Shown here: positions 40,470 to 50,626 of the stretch, one piece after another
Layout: each line of letters begins with the position of its first letter
Numbering within the stretch: position 1 is the first letter of the stretch
Assembly: GCF_002941025.1 (NCBI RefSeq)
Contig: NZ_PTJS01000001.1
Location: 5,709,472-5,773,471, forward strand
Origin: Streptomyces sp. QL37
Lineage (GTDB): Bacteria > Actinomycetota > Actinomycetes > Streptomycetales > Streptomycetaceae
Direction of reading: 5' to 3'
Length of the DNA: 64,000 bases
The notes under the pieces: model-generated
What the model was told of the DNA's origin: nothing
What the model saw: the letters and a program-made list of their open reading frames with translations, nothing else
Database searches by the model: none
Made by a program: the position numbers and the translations under genes

Positions 40470-42223
40470 CGGGCGGCTCCGTTCGAGGGGGTGGGTGTGG
40501 TCGCGTCGAGGACGACGGAGCCGGCGGGGCGCGGCACGGGCGGCCAGAACCACGGGCCGGTGCCGGTGCCCCCCAGGTCCGCCGCGGTGGGGGCGCCCTG
40601 GAAGATCACGCCGCGCAGGTCACGGCCGAGGTAGTCCTTGGTGCGCTCCAGGCCGTAGAGCGCGGCGTTCGCCAGGCGGATGATCCGTGCGGGCACGAAG
40701 GCGGCGTCACGGATGTTGGTGTGCGGTACGGCGTAGGGGTGCCCGGCGAGGGACTGGAGGCGCTCGACGGCGCCCCGCAGGTCGGGCCGGCGGGCGAGGA
40801 GACGTCCGACGGGCAGGGCCGGGTCCTCGGCGGCGAGCACGCCGTCGAGTCGCTGGACCATGCCGGGGACGTCCACGGTGAGATCGACGGTGCCCTCCGG
40901 CAGTTCCGCGGTGGCGCCGCACCGGGGCTCCTCGGCGGACCGGGACTTGTACCAGGTGTTGGCGACCGCGCCGGGTGCCGTGCGGTCGACGGCGAGAGCC
41001 CAGGCGTAGCGGTCCGCGAGCAGCGCGCGCAGCTCACCGGCGGCCATCGAGCCGTCCCGGCGGAACGTCTCGTTGACGGTGAGCCCCGCCGCCAGCCGGT
41101 CCGACTCCGCCGGATCCAGCTCGGTGAGCACGGAGTTGACCACCTCGGCGGCCTCGTCGCAGACCCCCTCGACGCCGTCGACCAGCTCGGCCACCGTCGG
41201 CACCCGGCCGTCCGCCCCGGCCGCCGCCGCGCGCACGGCTATCGCGTCGAGCACCCGTCGAAGGTCGGCGACGATCCGCTCGGCGGGCGTGAAGCAGGTG
41301 TACTCGTTGACGTCTTCGCTCTGGTGGAGCGCGGCCCGCTCCAGCAGGGCGACCAGGGTGTCAGCGACGGCGGAACCGGGCGCCACCGCGAGGCCTCGGG
41401 CATGGGCGAGGGCCTGCTCGCGCAGCGAGATCCAGCGGTCCACCAGCACCGGGTGGTTGCCGACCCACAGGACCAGGCCGAGCGCGGAGCTGTTGCCGAC
41501 ACCGAGGAAGCGGCGCACCCGCGGATCGAGGGGCACGGCCGTCTCCGAGCGGCGGGCGGCCAGCGCCTCGACCAGGTCCGCGCTCAGCTCACGCATCATG
41601 TACGCGGACAGCAACTGCGCGTGGTACGGCACCGCGAGCGGGTGGTCGTCCCCGTACGAGAGGAACGTACGGGTGCCGAAGGTGCCGTTGCCGTCGAGCC
41701 CGATGTTGCGCATCAGATAGCCGACGCGGGCCAGCGCGACGGTGTCGGGCTGACTGCCCGCCGCCAGTGCCTCCACGACGTGCTCGAAGACGCGCAGCGA
41801 ACGGTTGGCGCGGCACCAGGTGAGCGTGTGCCCGGTGGCGCGGCCGTGGTAGAGACGCGGCATCTCGTTGCGGGTGTGCTCGACGTCCTCGGCCGTGGCG
41901 GGACCGTCGAGGAGGGCGCCCATCATGTCCCAGCCGAGGTCGAAGATGCGCAGGGTGCGCTCCTGCGACGACGGCGGGAAGGCGAAGGCCACGAAGTCCA
42001 TCACGCGGTCACCGGCGTGGATGCGGTAGACCGCCTCGCCGCTGCCGTCCGCCTCGACGGTCAGTGAGCGGCGCTCGACGCGCCAGTTCTCGCGGAGCAT
42101 CCGGTTGACCAGGGAGCGGGCCGACGAGAGGCGCCCGGCCTGCAGGGAGGAGAGGGCGGTCGGGGTCATGATCTCGGCGGCCGGCCGGCCGGAGAGCCCG
42201 GCCAGGCTGGGCTGTGGTGCCAC
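40466..42223 (-). CDS. Conserved hypothetical protein, operon gene 1 (585 residues)
   Basis: 585 residues from GTG 42223, preceded by AAAGGA 7 nt upstream. No recognised enzyme motif. Conserved-looking stretches are SSARSLVNRMLRENWRVERR, YRIHAGDRVMDFVAFAF, RATGHTLTWCRANRSLRVF, YLMRNIGLDGNGTFGTRTF and RRFLGVGNSSALGLVLWVG, all cytoplasmic-type, with no signal peptide. I recall similar uncharacterised proteins in proteobacterial and actinobacterial gene neighbourhoods, from memory only. It is the first gene of an operon with DUF3726-like, M19 peptidase and peptide importer genes, downstream of an IclR regulator. Confidence 0.75.
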   Translation of the reverse strand: MAPQPSLAGLSGRPAAEIMTPTALSSLQAGRLSSARSLVNRMLRENWRVERRSLTVEADGSGEAVYRIHAGDRVMDFVAFAFPPSSQERTLRIFDLGWDMMGALLDGPATAEDVEHTRNEMPRLYHGRATGHTLTWCRANRSLRVFEHVVEALAAGSQPDTVALARVGYLMRNIGLDGNGTFGTRTFLSYGDDHPLAVPYHAQLLSAYMMRELSADLVEALAARRSETAVPLDPRVRRFLGVGNSSALGLVLWVGNHPVLVDRWISLREQALAHARGLAVAPGSAVADTLVALLERAALHQSEDVNEYTCFTPAERIVADLRRVLDAIAVRAAAAGADGRVPTVAELVDGVEGVCDEAAEVVNSVLTELDPAESDRLAAGLTVNETFRRDGSMAAGELRALLADRYAWALAVDRTAPGAVANTWYKSRSAEEPRCGATAELPEGTVDLTVDVPGMVQRLDGVLAAEDPALPVGRLLARRPDLRGAVERLQSLAGHPYAVPHTNIRDAAFVPARIIRLANAALYGLERTKDYLGRDLRGVIFQGAPTAADLGGTGTGPWFWPPVPRPAGSVVLDATTPTPSNGAAR

Positions 42224-42339
42224 GGATGGTTCCTTTCGTGCGGGTCACGCGGTGCGGTGCCGCCGCGGGGGAGCGGCGGACGTCGCGGGCGGGACCGGCG
42301 ATCCGGCCCCGGGGGCGACCGAGGGGGTGCGGGCAGGGC

Positions 42340-42395
42340 AGGGCATCGGGACAGGCCCGGGGCCAGGCATGGGGATTCACGGAGGGGCGGCCGGC
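42340..42395 (+). repeat. 56-bp direct repeat, copy 1
   Basis: Identical to 42410-42465 (begins AGGGCATCGGGACAGG, ends GGGGCGGCCGGC). The copies are 70 bp apart, start to start, separated by a G-rich 14-bp stretch. Confidence 0.9.
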
Positions 42396-42409
42396 AGGGG
42401 GGGGAGGGG

Positions 42410-42465
42410 AGGGCATCGGGACAGGCCCGGGGCCAGGCATGGGGATTCACGGAGGGGCGGCCGGC
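42410..42465 (+). repeat. 56-bp direct repeat, copy 2
   Basis: Identical to 42340-42395. Its last 5 bases overlap the next mosaic block (42461-42482), which matches iclR sequence at 43317-43338. Confidence 0.9.
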
Positions 42466-42472
42466 CGGAGGC

Positions 42473-42650
42473 GGTGTCCGAGCTCGCCCGTCGCACCGGC
42501 GGCAGCCGGGGCTATGTGCACCGGCAGCTGGTGACCCTGTGCGCCGGTGGCTGGGCGGAGCAGGCGGAGGACGGGACGTACCGGCTCAGCCTCCGTGTCT
42601 CCCGGCTCTCCGACGCCGCGTTCGCCCAGGCCGGGCTCGGCCACCGGGCC
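42473..42650 (+). pseudogene. Inverted 178-bp fragment of iclR (HTH region)
   Basis: Exact inverted copy of 43485-43662. It would encode VSELARRTGGSRGYVHRQLV and on to AGLGHRA of the IclR protein, with neither its start nor its effector domain. Non-functional. The first 10 bases are shared with the preceding block, a microhomology junction. Confidence 0.88.
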
Positions 42651-42680
42651 CTGACCCGGACCCCGTCCGCGGCATCCGCC

Positions 42681-42749
42681 CCCCCTCGGTCGCCCCCGGG
42701 GCCGGATCGCCGGTCCCGCCCGCGACGTCCGCCGCTCCCCCGCGGCGGC
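42681..42749 (+). repeat. 69-bp inverted copy of 42259-42327
   Basis: Reverse complement of the segment just upstream of the 585-residue gene. The last 10 bases (42740-42749) are shared with the following iclR-derived block. Together the two copies could form a long-range stem. Confidence 0.85.
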
Positions 42750-42991
42750 GGACACCGTGGCCTGCGCCGCCCGTGTCACCAAGATCGTCTCAGGGAGCAG
42801 GTGACCGCCGCCGTGGCGGCCCCGGTCCTCGACGGCGACTCGGCGCGGATCGTGCAGCGGGTCGAGGTGGACCGGCTGCTGCGCGTCGACTCCCGGATCG
42901 AGGCACGGATGCCGATCTCGGACACCGCCTCCGGCCGGGTGCTCACCGCCTGGGCCCTGCCGCACGATCTGGAGGCGCTGCGCGACGCGGG
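42740..42991 (+). pseudogene. Inverted fragments of iclR (C-terminal end plus effector-domain piece)
   Basis: 42740-42834 is an inverted copy of 42993-43087 (end of iclR and its stop), and 42825-42991 an inverted copy of 43264-43430 (LDGDSARIVQRVEV to DLEALRDAG). They share 10 bp (42825-42834). Joined out of natural order, so not a gene. Confidence 0.86.
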
Positions 42992-43022
42992 GCGTCGAGG
43001 ACCGGGGCCGCCACGGCGGCGG

Positions 43023-43742
43023 TCACCTGCTCCCTGAGACGATCTTGGTGACACGGGCGGCGCAGGCCACGGTGTCCGCCGCCGCGGCCTCGGCGTCGAA
43101 GCGGACCATCGGGCCGACCACGGACAGCGCCGCCATCACGCGACGCCGGGCGTCGAGGACCGGGGCCGCCACGGCGACCGTCGGCTCCAGCCGGTTGGGC
43201 AGCGAGATGGCGTAGCCGAGGTGCCGGATACGCTCCAGCTCCGCGTCACCCGCGGTCGGTACGCCCGCGTCGCGCAGCGCCTCCAGATCGTGCGGCAGGG
43301 CCCAGGCGGTGAGCACCCGGCCGGAGGCGGTGTCCGAGATCGGCATCCGTGCCTCGATCCGGGAGTCGACGCGCAGCAGCCGGTCCACCTCGACCCGCTG
43401 CACGATCCGCGCCGAGTCGCCGTCGAGGACGGCCAGCGACACCGTCTCGTCGACCAGGGCGGCCAGTTCCTCCATCGCGGCGGTGGCCCGGTGGCCGAGC
43501 CCGGCCTGGGCGAACGCGGCGTCGGAGAGCCGGGAGACACGGAGGCTGAGCCGGTACGTCCCGTCCTCCGCCTGCTCCGCCCAGCCACCGGCGCACAGGG
43601 TCACCAGCTGCCGGTGCACATAGCCCCGGCTGCCGCCGGTGCGACGGGCGAGCTCGGACACCCCCACACCCTGCGGCTCGTCGGCGAGGGCGGCGAGGAC
43701 CTCCAACGTCTTGAGCGAGGAGGTGAGGATCTGGGTGGCCAA
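43023..43742 (-). CDS. IclR-family transcriptional regulator
   Basis: 239 residues from TTG 43742, chosen because AGGAGA lies 7 nt upstream; GTG 43790 is open in frame but has no ribosome site. N-terminal winged helix (TSSLKTLEVLAALADEP; VGVSELARRTGGSRGYVHRQ) and C-terminal IclR effector domain (EELAALVDETVSLAVLDGDS; VDSRIEARMPISDTASGRVL; LPNRLEPTVAVAAPVLDARR). The intact copy beside several duplicated fragments. Transcribed towards the 585-residue gene operon, so a likely regulator of it. The last residues lie in sequence that is also part of an inverted repeat. Confidence 0.88.
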   Translation of the reverse strand: MATQILTSSLKTLEVLAALADEPQGVGVSELARRTGGSRGYVHRQLVTLCAGGWAEQAEDGTYRLSLRVSRLSDAAFAQAGLGHRATAAMEELAALVDETVSLAVLDGDSARIVQRVEVDRLLRVDSRIEARMPISDTASGRVLTAWALPHDLEALRDAGVPTAGDAELERIRHLGYAISLPNRLEPTVAVAAPVLDARRRVMAALSVVGPMVRFDAEAAAADTVACAARVTKIVSGSR

Positions 43743-43790
43743 TGCGTTGTCTCCTATAAGAGGACACTGTCTCCGATCGGGATGCGTCAC

Positions 43791-44100
43791 TAAAACACCG
43801 CACTCGTCAGGCCGTCAATGGTTGCCCGAAGAAAAACAACAGACGCACCATCAGATGCGCTGTTCACCTGCCTGTGCCTTCGATTTCATTCCCGCAAGCC
43901 CGCCTGGCTTGCGAATGTGAGGATCCGGCAGGCCCGGTGCGCCCTCTACGCCTGTCTTCCATACGGAGACGTCGTGGGGCGCGCACCACCTCGTGCCTTC
44001 GGCCGAGGTCATCGGGAGGCATGGCGGCGCGGCTGACTACGATCTTCCCGGACCCGGGGCGTGTCGAGCGCGCCGGGGGAAACCGATCATGGGGGAAGCA
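43791..44100. other. Intergenic region between iclR and the lipoprotein gene
   Basis: Divergent promoter region of about 310 bp, less GC-rich than the surroundings. Contains a hairpin at 43893-43913 (CGCAAGCC, CGCCT loop, GGCTTGCG). No credible gene. Confidence 0.55.
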
Positions 44101-44559
44101 ATGCGCAAGACGCTCACGGCGACGGCCTTCGTACTGGCGGCCGCTCTGCTGACCGGCTGCGGGGGTGACGCGGAGAAGCCCGCCGGCACGGGCAAGGGGA
44201 GCAGCCCCGCCGCTCAGGAGCCCGCGAAGTCGGAGGAGACCGGCGGCGGCGCCGTCGAGGAAGGCGCCTCGCACGAGGTGACGATCAAGGTCGAGGGGAC
44301 GGGCAAGAGCACCGTCATGTACACCCTCGACGACTCGGACTTCGCGGAGGTGGAACTGCCGTGGACGAAGACGGCCACCATCGCCCCGCGGGGCGCGGAG
44401 CGAGAGGTCGGCCGGCTGGTGCTGGTGACGCCGGGAAACACGACGGGGGCAGACGGCATGCTCGTCGCGGCGGGGTGTTCCATCACCGTCGACGGTAAAA
44501 CGGTCGTCGAGAACAAGGGCGGCAAGACGGGCAAGCCCTGCTCGTACACGCTCAAGTAG
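44101..44559 (+). CDS. MmpS-like lipoprotein
   Basis: 152 residues from ATG 44101 (GGGGGAA 4 nt upstream); ATG 44089 in frame is an alternative. Lipoprotein signal MRKTLTATAFVLAAALLTGC with a good lipobox, a Ser/Glu/Pro linker, then a beta-sandwich resembling the MmpS family: VTIKVEGTGKSTVMYTLDDS, VELPWTKTATIAP, and CSITVDGKTVVENKGGKTGKPC with a Cys pair. In mycobacteria MmpS proteins assist MmpL transporters; no MmpL lies here, so an autonomous membrane-anchored role is possible. Confidence 0.8.
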   Translation: MRKTLTATAFVLAAALLTGCGGDAEKPAGTGKGSSPAAQEPAKSEETGGGAVEEGASHEVTIKVEGTGKSTVMYTLDDSDFAEVELPWTKTATIAPRGAEREVGRLVLVTPGNTTGADGMLVAAGCSITVDGKTVVENKGGKTGKPCSYTLK

Positions 44560-44602
44560 GTGCTCAGCCGGTGGCGCGGGACCCGGTGCGGCTCGATGTG
44601 AG

Positions 44603-44660
44603 ACTACGGACCGTACGGGGCGCCGAAATCCCAGGTCGCGGGCGGCCCACACGTCCGCAG
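44603..44660 (-). repeat. Second copy of the 32641-32700 remnant
   Basis: Shares the same TACGGACCGTACG and GAAA(T/G)CCCAGGTCGCGG blocks, with one extra base between them. The minus strand reads a short tail ending ATWDFGAPYGP-stop in one frame and RDLGFR in another, i.e. frame-shifted relative to the first copy. Confidence 0.45.
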
Positions 44661-44680
44661 CCTCTCTCCGACCCGGCCTC

Positions 44681-44718
44681 CCGGGGCCCGCACCACGTGT
44701 GAGTGGTGCGGGCCCCGG
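44681..44718. terminator. Bidirectional terminator between the MmpS-like gene and glgB
   Basis: A 16-bp perfect stem (44681-44696 with 44703-44718), 6-nt loop, between convergent genes. Confidence 0.85.
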
Positions 44719-44730
44719 CGGTCCCGTCCG

Positions 44731-47166
44731 TCAGGCCGGCCGGAGCCAGACCGTCGCCAGCGGCGGGAGCGTCAGCGTGATGCTGGTGTCCCTGCCGTGC
44801 GCCTGAACCGCCTCCGGCTTCAGCGGCTCCTCGTTGCGTACGTCGCTGCCGCCGTAGCGGGCCGCGTCCGTGTTCAGGACCTCGACCCAGGCCTCGGGGC
44901 CGTCCGGCACGCCGATCCGGTAGTCCTGCCGCACCACCGGGGAGAAGTGGGAGACGGCGATCAGCGGTGAACCGTCCGCGTCGTAGCGGACGAAGGCGAA
45001 CGCGTTGTCCTCCGCGGCGCCGCCGTCGATCCAGCTGAAGCCCTCCGGTGACGTGTCCCGCTGCCAGAGCGCGGGCAGCGCGTTGTAGACCGCGTTGAGG
45101 TCCGTGACCAGGGAGCGGACGCCCCGGTGGTCGCCGGAGGCCTCGTACGTCTCGTCGAGCAGCCACCAGTCCGGGCCGTGGCCCTCGGACCACTCCGCGC
45201 CCTGCGCGAACTCCTGGCCCATGAAGAGGAGTTGCTTACCGGGATGGGCCCACATGAAACCCAGGTAGGCCCGGTGGTTGGCCCGCCGCTGCCACCAGTC
45301 GCCGGGCATCTTGGTGACCAGGGCCTGCTTGCCGTGCACCACCTCGTCGTGCGAGATCGGCAGCACGTAGTTCTCGCTGTACGCGTACACCATCGAGAAG
45401 GTCATCTCGTTGTGGTGGTACTTGCGGTGGATGGGCTCCTTGGACATGTACACGAGCGAGTCGTGCATCCAGCCCATGTTCCACTTCAGGCCGAAGCCCA
45501 GGCCGCCGTGGTCCGTGGCGCGGGTTACCCCGTCCCAGGCCGTGGACTCCTCCGCCATCGTGACGACGCCCGGGTTGCGCCGGTAGACCGTCGCGTTCAT
45601 CTCCTGGAGGAAGGCGACCGCGTCCAGGTTCTCCCGGCCCCCGAACTCGTTCGGCGACCACTGGCCGTCCTCGCGCGAGTAGTCGAGGTAGAGCATGGAG
45701 GCGACGGCGTCGACCCGGAGCCCGTCGATGTGGAACTCCTCGCACCAGTAAGTGGCGTTGGATACGAGGAAGTTACGGACCTCCTTGCGGCCGTAGTCGA
45801 ACTCCAGGGTCCCCCAGTCCGGGTGCGCGGCCCGGTTCGGGTCGGAGTGCTCGTACAGCGGGCGGCCGTCGAACTCCGCGAGCGCCCAGTCGTCGCGGGG
45901 GAAGTGCGCCGGCACCCAGTCCATGAGGACGCCGATGCCCGCCGCGTGCAGCGCGTCGACCAGGAAGCGGAAGTCGTCCGGGGTGCCCATGCGGGACGTC
46001 GGCGCGTAGAAGCCGGTGACCTGGTAGCCCCAGGAGCCGCCGAAGGGGTGCTCCGAGACCGGCATCAACTCCACGTGGGTGAAGCCGAGTTCACGTACGT
46101 AGGCGGGGAGCTGGGAGGCCAGCTGGCGGTAGCTGAGGCCCGGCCGCCAGGAGGGGAGGTGGATCTCGTAGACGGAGAAGGGGGACTCGTGGACCGGCCG
46201 GTCGCCCCGGTGGGCCATCCAGTCCGCGTCCTGCCACTCGTGGCGCGAGGCCGTGACCACCGAGGCGGTGGCGGGCGGCACCTCCGTGTGCCGGGCCATC
46301 GGGTCGGCCCGCTGGGTGTGCGACCCGTCGGGCCGGCAGATGTCGTACTTGTAGACGGCGCCCTCCCCGACACCCGGGAGGAAGACCTCCCAGACACCGG
46401 TGGAGCCGAGCGAGCGCATGGGGAACGCCGTGCCGTCCCAGTAGTTGAAGTCGCCCGTGACGCGGACCCCGCGCGCGTTCGGCGCCCAGACGGTGAACCG
46501 GGTGCCGGACACCCCCTGGTGCTCCATCGGCTGTGAGCCGAGCGCCTTCCAGAGCTCCTCGTGCCGGCCCTCGCCGATGAGGTGCAGATCGAGTTCGCCG
46601 ATGGCGGGCAGGAAGCGGTACGGGTCGTCCACCTCGATCGTGTTGTCGTCGTAGGCCACCTGGAGGCGGTACCCGTCGGGCACGGCGGGCAGCGGCAGGA
46701 CCCCCGAGAAGAAGCCGTCGCCGTCGCTCTGGAGCTCGGCCCGCTTGCCCCCGGCCAGCACCGTCACCGAGCGGGCGAAGGGGCGCAGCGCCCGGAAGAG
46801 CACTCCGCCCGAGGTCGGGTGAGCGCCCAGGAGACCGTGCGGGTCGTGGTGCTCACCGGCGAGCAGCCTGCCCCGGTCCGCGTCGTCCAGGGTGGTGGCG
46901 GGCAGCACGTTCCTGCTGCCTCCGCCGCGCCGGGGGCGGGGCGGGGCGCCGGTGGTCGCGGCCGCCGTCTTCCTGGCCCGGGCGCGCTTCGCCGGGGGCG
47001 GCGTGGGGGCGTCCACGGGTGCTTCGGTGGAGGCGGGAGCCTCAGCGGAGGCCGGAGCCGCGGCGGGCGGAGCCGTGGGGGCGGTGACCTCGGTGGTCAC
47101 CGGCTTGGCCGTGGGAGGGACCTCGATGGGATCGGACGACTTGCGGGACGGCTTGCGGGCGGTCAC
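44731..47166 (-). CDS. glgB: 1,4-alpha-glucan branching enzyme
   Basis: 811 residues from GTG 47166 (AGGAGG upstream). Introduces alpha-1,6 branches into the linear glucan made by GlgE. An N-terminal extension of about 100 residues is Ala/Pro/Thr/Lys-rich and disordered; then the CBM48 regions ([40 protein letters not shown]) and a GH13 barrel with catalytic triad in [13 protein letters not shown] (nucleophile Asp), [11 protein letters not shown] (acid/base Glu) and [11 protein letters not shown], and an alpha-amylase C-domain ending [12 protein letters not shown]. Last gene of the glgE cluster. Confidence 0.95.
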   Translation of the reverse strand: MTARKPSRKSSDPIEVPPTAKPVTTEVTAPTAPPAAAPASAEAPASTEAPVDAPTPPPAKRARARKTAAATTGAPPRPRRGGGSRNVLPATTLDDADRGRLLAGEHHDPHGLLGAHPTSGGVLFRALRPFARSVTVLAGGKRAELQSDGDGFFSGVLPLPAVPDGYRLQVAYDDNTIEVDDPYRFLPAIGELDLHLIGEGRHEELWKALGSQPMEHQGVSGTRFTVWAPNARGVRVTGDFNYWDGTAFPMRSLGSTGVWEVFLPGVGEGAVYKYDICRPDGSHTQRADPMARHTEVPPATASVVTASRHEWQDADWMAHRGDRPVHESPFSVYEIHLPSWRPGLSYRQLASQLPAYVRELGFTHVELMPVSEHPFGGSWGYQVTGFYAPTSRMGTPDDFRFLVDALHAAGIGVLMDWVPAHFPRDDWALAEFDGRPLYEHSDPNRAAHPDWGTLEFDYGRKEVRNFLVSNATYWCEEFHIDGLRVDAVASMLYLDYSREDGQWSPNEFGGRENLDAVAFLQEMNATVYRRNPGVVTMAEESTAWDGVTRATDHGGLGFGLKWNMGWMHDSLVYMSKEPIHRKYHHNEMTFSMVYAYSENYVLPISHDEVVHGKQALVTKMPGDWWQRRANHRAYLGFMWAHPGKQLLFMGQEFAQGAEWSEGHGPDWWLLDETYEASGDHRGVRSLVTDLNAVYNALPALWQRDTSPEGFSWIDGGAAEDNAFAFVRYDADGSPLIAVSHFSPVVRQDYRIGVPDGPEAWVEVLNTDAARYGGSDVRNEEPLKPEAVQAHGRDTSITLTLPPLATVWLRPA

Positions 47167-47215
47167 AGAGACTGCCTCCTCGGAAGGCTCGGGGGGTGAG
47201 TGGTGGGAGGGGAGG

Positions 47216-48658
47216 TCACGCGGTCGTGCCGGCCAGGCGCTGGATGGCGGCCATCGGGACCGGCAGCCAGTCGGGACGGTGCCGGGCCTCGTACAGCACC
47301 TCGTACACCGCCTTGTCGGTCTCGTGGGCGCGCAGCAGCTCCGGCTCGGCGCGTGGATCGGAACCCGCCGCGCGGGCGTAGCCCTCGCAGTACGCGGCTC
47401 GGCAGCGGGCCGCCCATTCGGGGTTCCACGGGTGGTGCGAGCGGGCCGCGTAGTCGAAGGACCTGAGCATTCCCGCGACGTCACGCACCGTCGGCTGCGG
47501 GGCGCGCCGTTCGGGCAGCGGCCTGGCCGGCTCGCCCTCGAAGTCGATCAGTGACCAGAAGCCGTCCTCCGCGCGCATGGTCTGCCCGAGGTGCAGATCC
47601 CCGTGGACCCGCTGCGCCGCCCAGCCGCACCCCGTGTCCCCGAGCGCCGCGACCGCGTCGAAGGCGGTGCGCAGCCCAGGGACGTACGGGGCGAGGGCCG
47701 GGACCGCCTGGGCGGCGGCCTCCAGCCGTTCCACCATCCCGGCGACCACGTCCCTGGTCCGGTCGTGGGCCAGAGGTGGCGTCGGCAGTGCGGCGGCGAG
47801 CGCGATGTGCACCTCGGCGGTCGCCTGGCCGAGCGCGCGCGCCTCCGGTACGAAGTCCCGTCCGGCGGCCAGCGCGGCGAGCGCCAGCTGCCAGCCGTCC
47901 TGAGCACCGCGCAGGAACGGCTGGAGCACCCCGAGGGTGAGCGGCTCCGGGCCAGTCGTGGCCTCGAACCAGGCCACCGGCGCGGGTACCCGGCCGCAGC
48001 CCTCACGGCCGAGCGCGAGCGGAAGTTCGAGATCGGGGTTGGTGCCGGGGAAGACCCGGCGGAAGATCTTCAGGATGAAGGCGTCCCCGAAGACGAGCGA
48101 GGAGTTGGACTGCTCGGCGTCCAGGACGCGCGGGGTGAGGCCCGGCGGGATCGTTTCCGCCCGGTCGAAGCGGAGAGGGCCGAGTGACCCGGGGTTACGG
48201 AATCGTTCCAGCAGGAGGTCGGCGACGCGCGGGTCGTGCAGCCCCTCGTACAGGGTGCGGCCGGCCAGCGGCCCGTCCGTGACCTGTCCGATGCGGGCCT
48301 CGGCCAGGCGCGGGGGCAGCGTGGTGCGCACGCCGAGCAGCAGCTGGTAGCAGTCCCCCTGGGCAGGCGCGGGGCGGCCGCCCGGCTGGTGCACCCGGAC
48401 GAGCAGGTGCAGCAGCCCGGGGCCCGTGCCCGCGGCGTCCAGAGGCAGTATCTCGGTGGCCGCGACGAGGGAGAAGCCGGTGACGGCCTGCCCCTTGCCC
48501 GCGAACCACCGCTGACGGGGCACCCACTCGTGGAGCAGCGGGACGAGCGACGGCAGCAGGGCGGTGTTGCCCGTGGTGCTCGTCGAATGTCTTCTTGTCG
48601 TCTTTCTCGATGTTGTGCTCTTCGCCAGGGCGACTCGAGTGGATGCAGCCTCCGACAT
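47216..48658 (-). CDS. mak: Maltokinase
   Basis: 480 residues from ATG 48658, AAAGGA 5 nt upstream. Phosphorylates maltose with ATP to maltose-1-phosphate, the GlgE substrate (earlier called Pep2 in Streptomyces). An N-terminal cap ([20 protein letters not shown]) and kinase fold with [20 protein letters not shown], the catalytic [10 protein letters not shown] and metal-binding [16 protein letters not shown], and [16 protein letters not shown]. It lies between treS and glgB; in some actinobacteria it is fused to TreS, here it is separate. Confidence 0.94.
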   Translation of the reverse strand: MSEAASTRVALAKSTTSRKTTRRHSTSTTGNTALLPSLVPLLHEWVPRQRWFAGKGQAVTGFSLVAATEILPLDAAGTGPGLLHLLVRVHQPGGRPAPAQGDCYQLLLGVRTTLPPRLAEARIGQVTDGPLAGRTLYEGLHDPRVADLLLERFRNPGSLGPLRFDRAETIPPGLTPRVLDAEQSNSSLVFGDAFILKIFRRVFPGTNPDLELPLALGREGCGRVPAPVAWFEATTGPEPLTLGVLQPFLRGAQDGWQLALAALAAGRDFVPEARALGQATAEVHIALAAALPTPPLAHDRTRDVVAGMVERLEAAAQAVPALAPYVPGLRTAFDAVAALGDTGCGWAAQRVHGDLHLGQTMRAEDGFWSLIDFEGEPARPLPERRAPQPTVRDVAGMLRSFDYAARSHHPWNPEWAARCRAAYCEGYARAAGSDPRAEPELLRAHETDKAVYEVLYEARHRPDWLPVPMAAIQRLAGTTA

Positions 48659-48769
48659 GGCATCGCGTCCTTTCCCCGGGCACACCACAGGATGCGAAGA
48701 GTGTCCCGGATTGCGGCAATGGCTGTCCGGCTGTGCGGGACGTGTCGGGTGAGGAAAAGTCCGTATGGA

Positions 48770-48791
48770 CTCGATCAATGCTCGATCAATG
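48770..48791. promoter_or_regulatory. Tandem 11-bp direct repeat (CTCGATCAATG x2) upstream of mak
   Basis: Two exact, abutting copies (48770-48780, 48781-48791), about 112 bp upstream of mak in the 261-bp treS-mak gap. One-turn spacing fits a regulator binding tandem sites on one helix face. A comparable repeat lies upstream of glgE. Confidence 0.5.
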
Positions 48792-48847
48792 GGCCACAAG
48801 TGCCCGGAAGAGCCAGGAAGTGCTCGATATCGGGGAGAGTGCCCCGT

Positions 48848-48871
48848 GCGGGGCGGCGGAAACCGCCCCGC
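48848..48871 (-). terminator. Possible terminator after treS
   Basis: A 9-bp GC stem (48848-48856 with 48863-48871) around a 6-nt loop, 48 bp past the treS stop. It would separate treS from mak transcription. Confidence 0.45.
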
Positions 48872-48919
48872 GGGTGGCGCCCCGTAGGTGAGGCGCCGTC
48901 AGCCGTCCGCCGGCTCCGG

Positions 48920-50622
<1,703 letters not shown>

Positions 50623-50626
<4 letters not shown>

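Larger units (their letters stand above)
42224..43022. other. 800-bp mosaic region between iclR and its target operon
   Basis: No intact gene. Built of duplicated blocks: two 56-bp direct repeats, one 69-bp inverted copy of 42259-42327, and several inverted or direct pieces of the adjacent iclR gene joined at short microhomologies. The native operon promoter must lie here but cannot be told from the duplicated pieces. Either a local rearrangement or a sequence-assembly artefact. Confidence 0.8.

Noticed and set aside
42105..43051. Plus-strand frames of about 260-310 codons resembling IclR
   Set aside because: Composed of joined inverted fragments of iclR and flank; pieces are out of order and lack start and complete domains.
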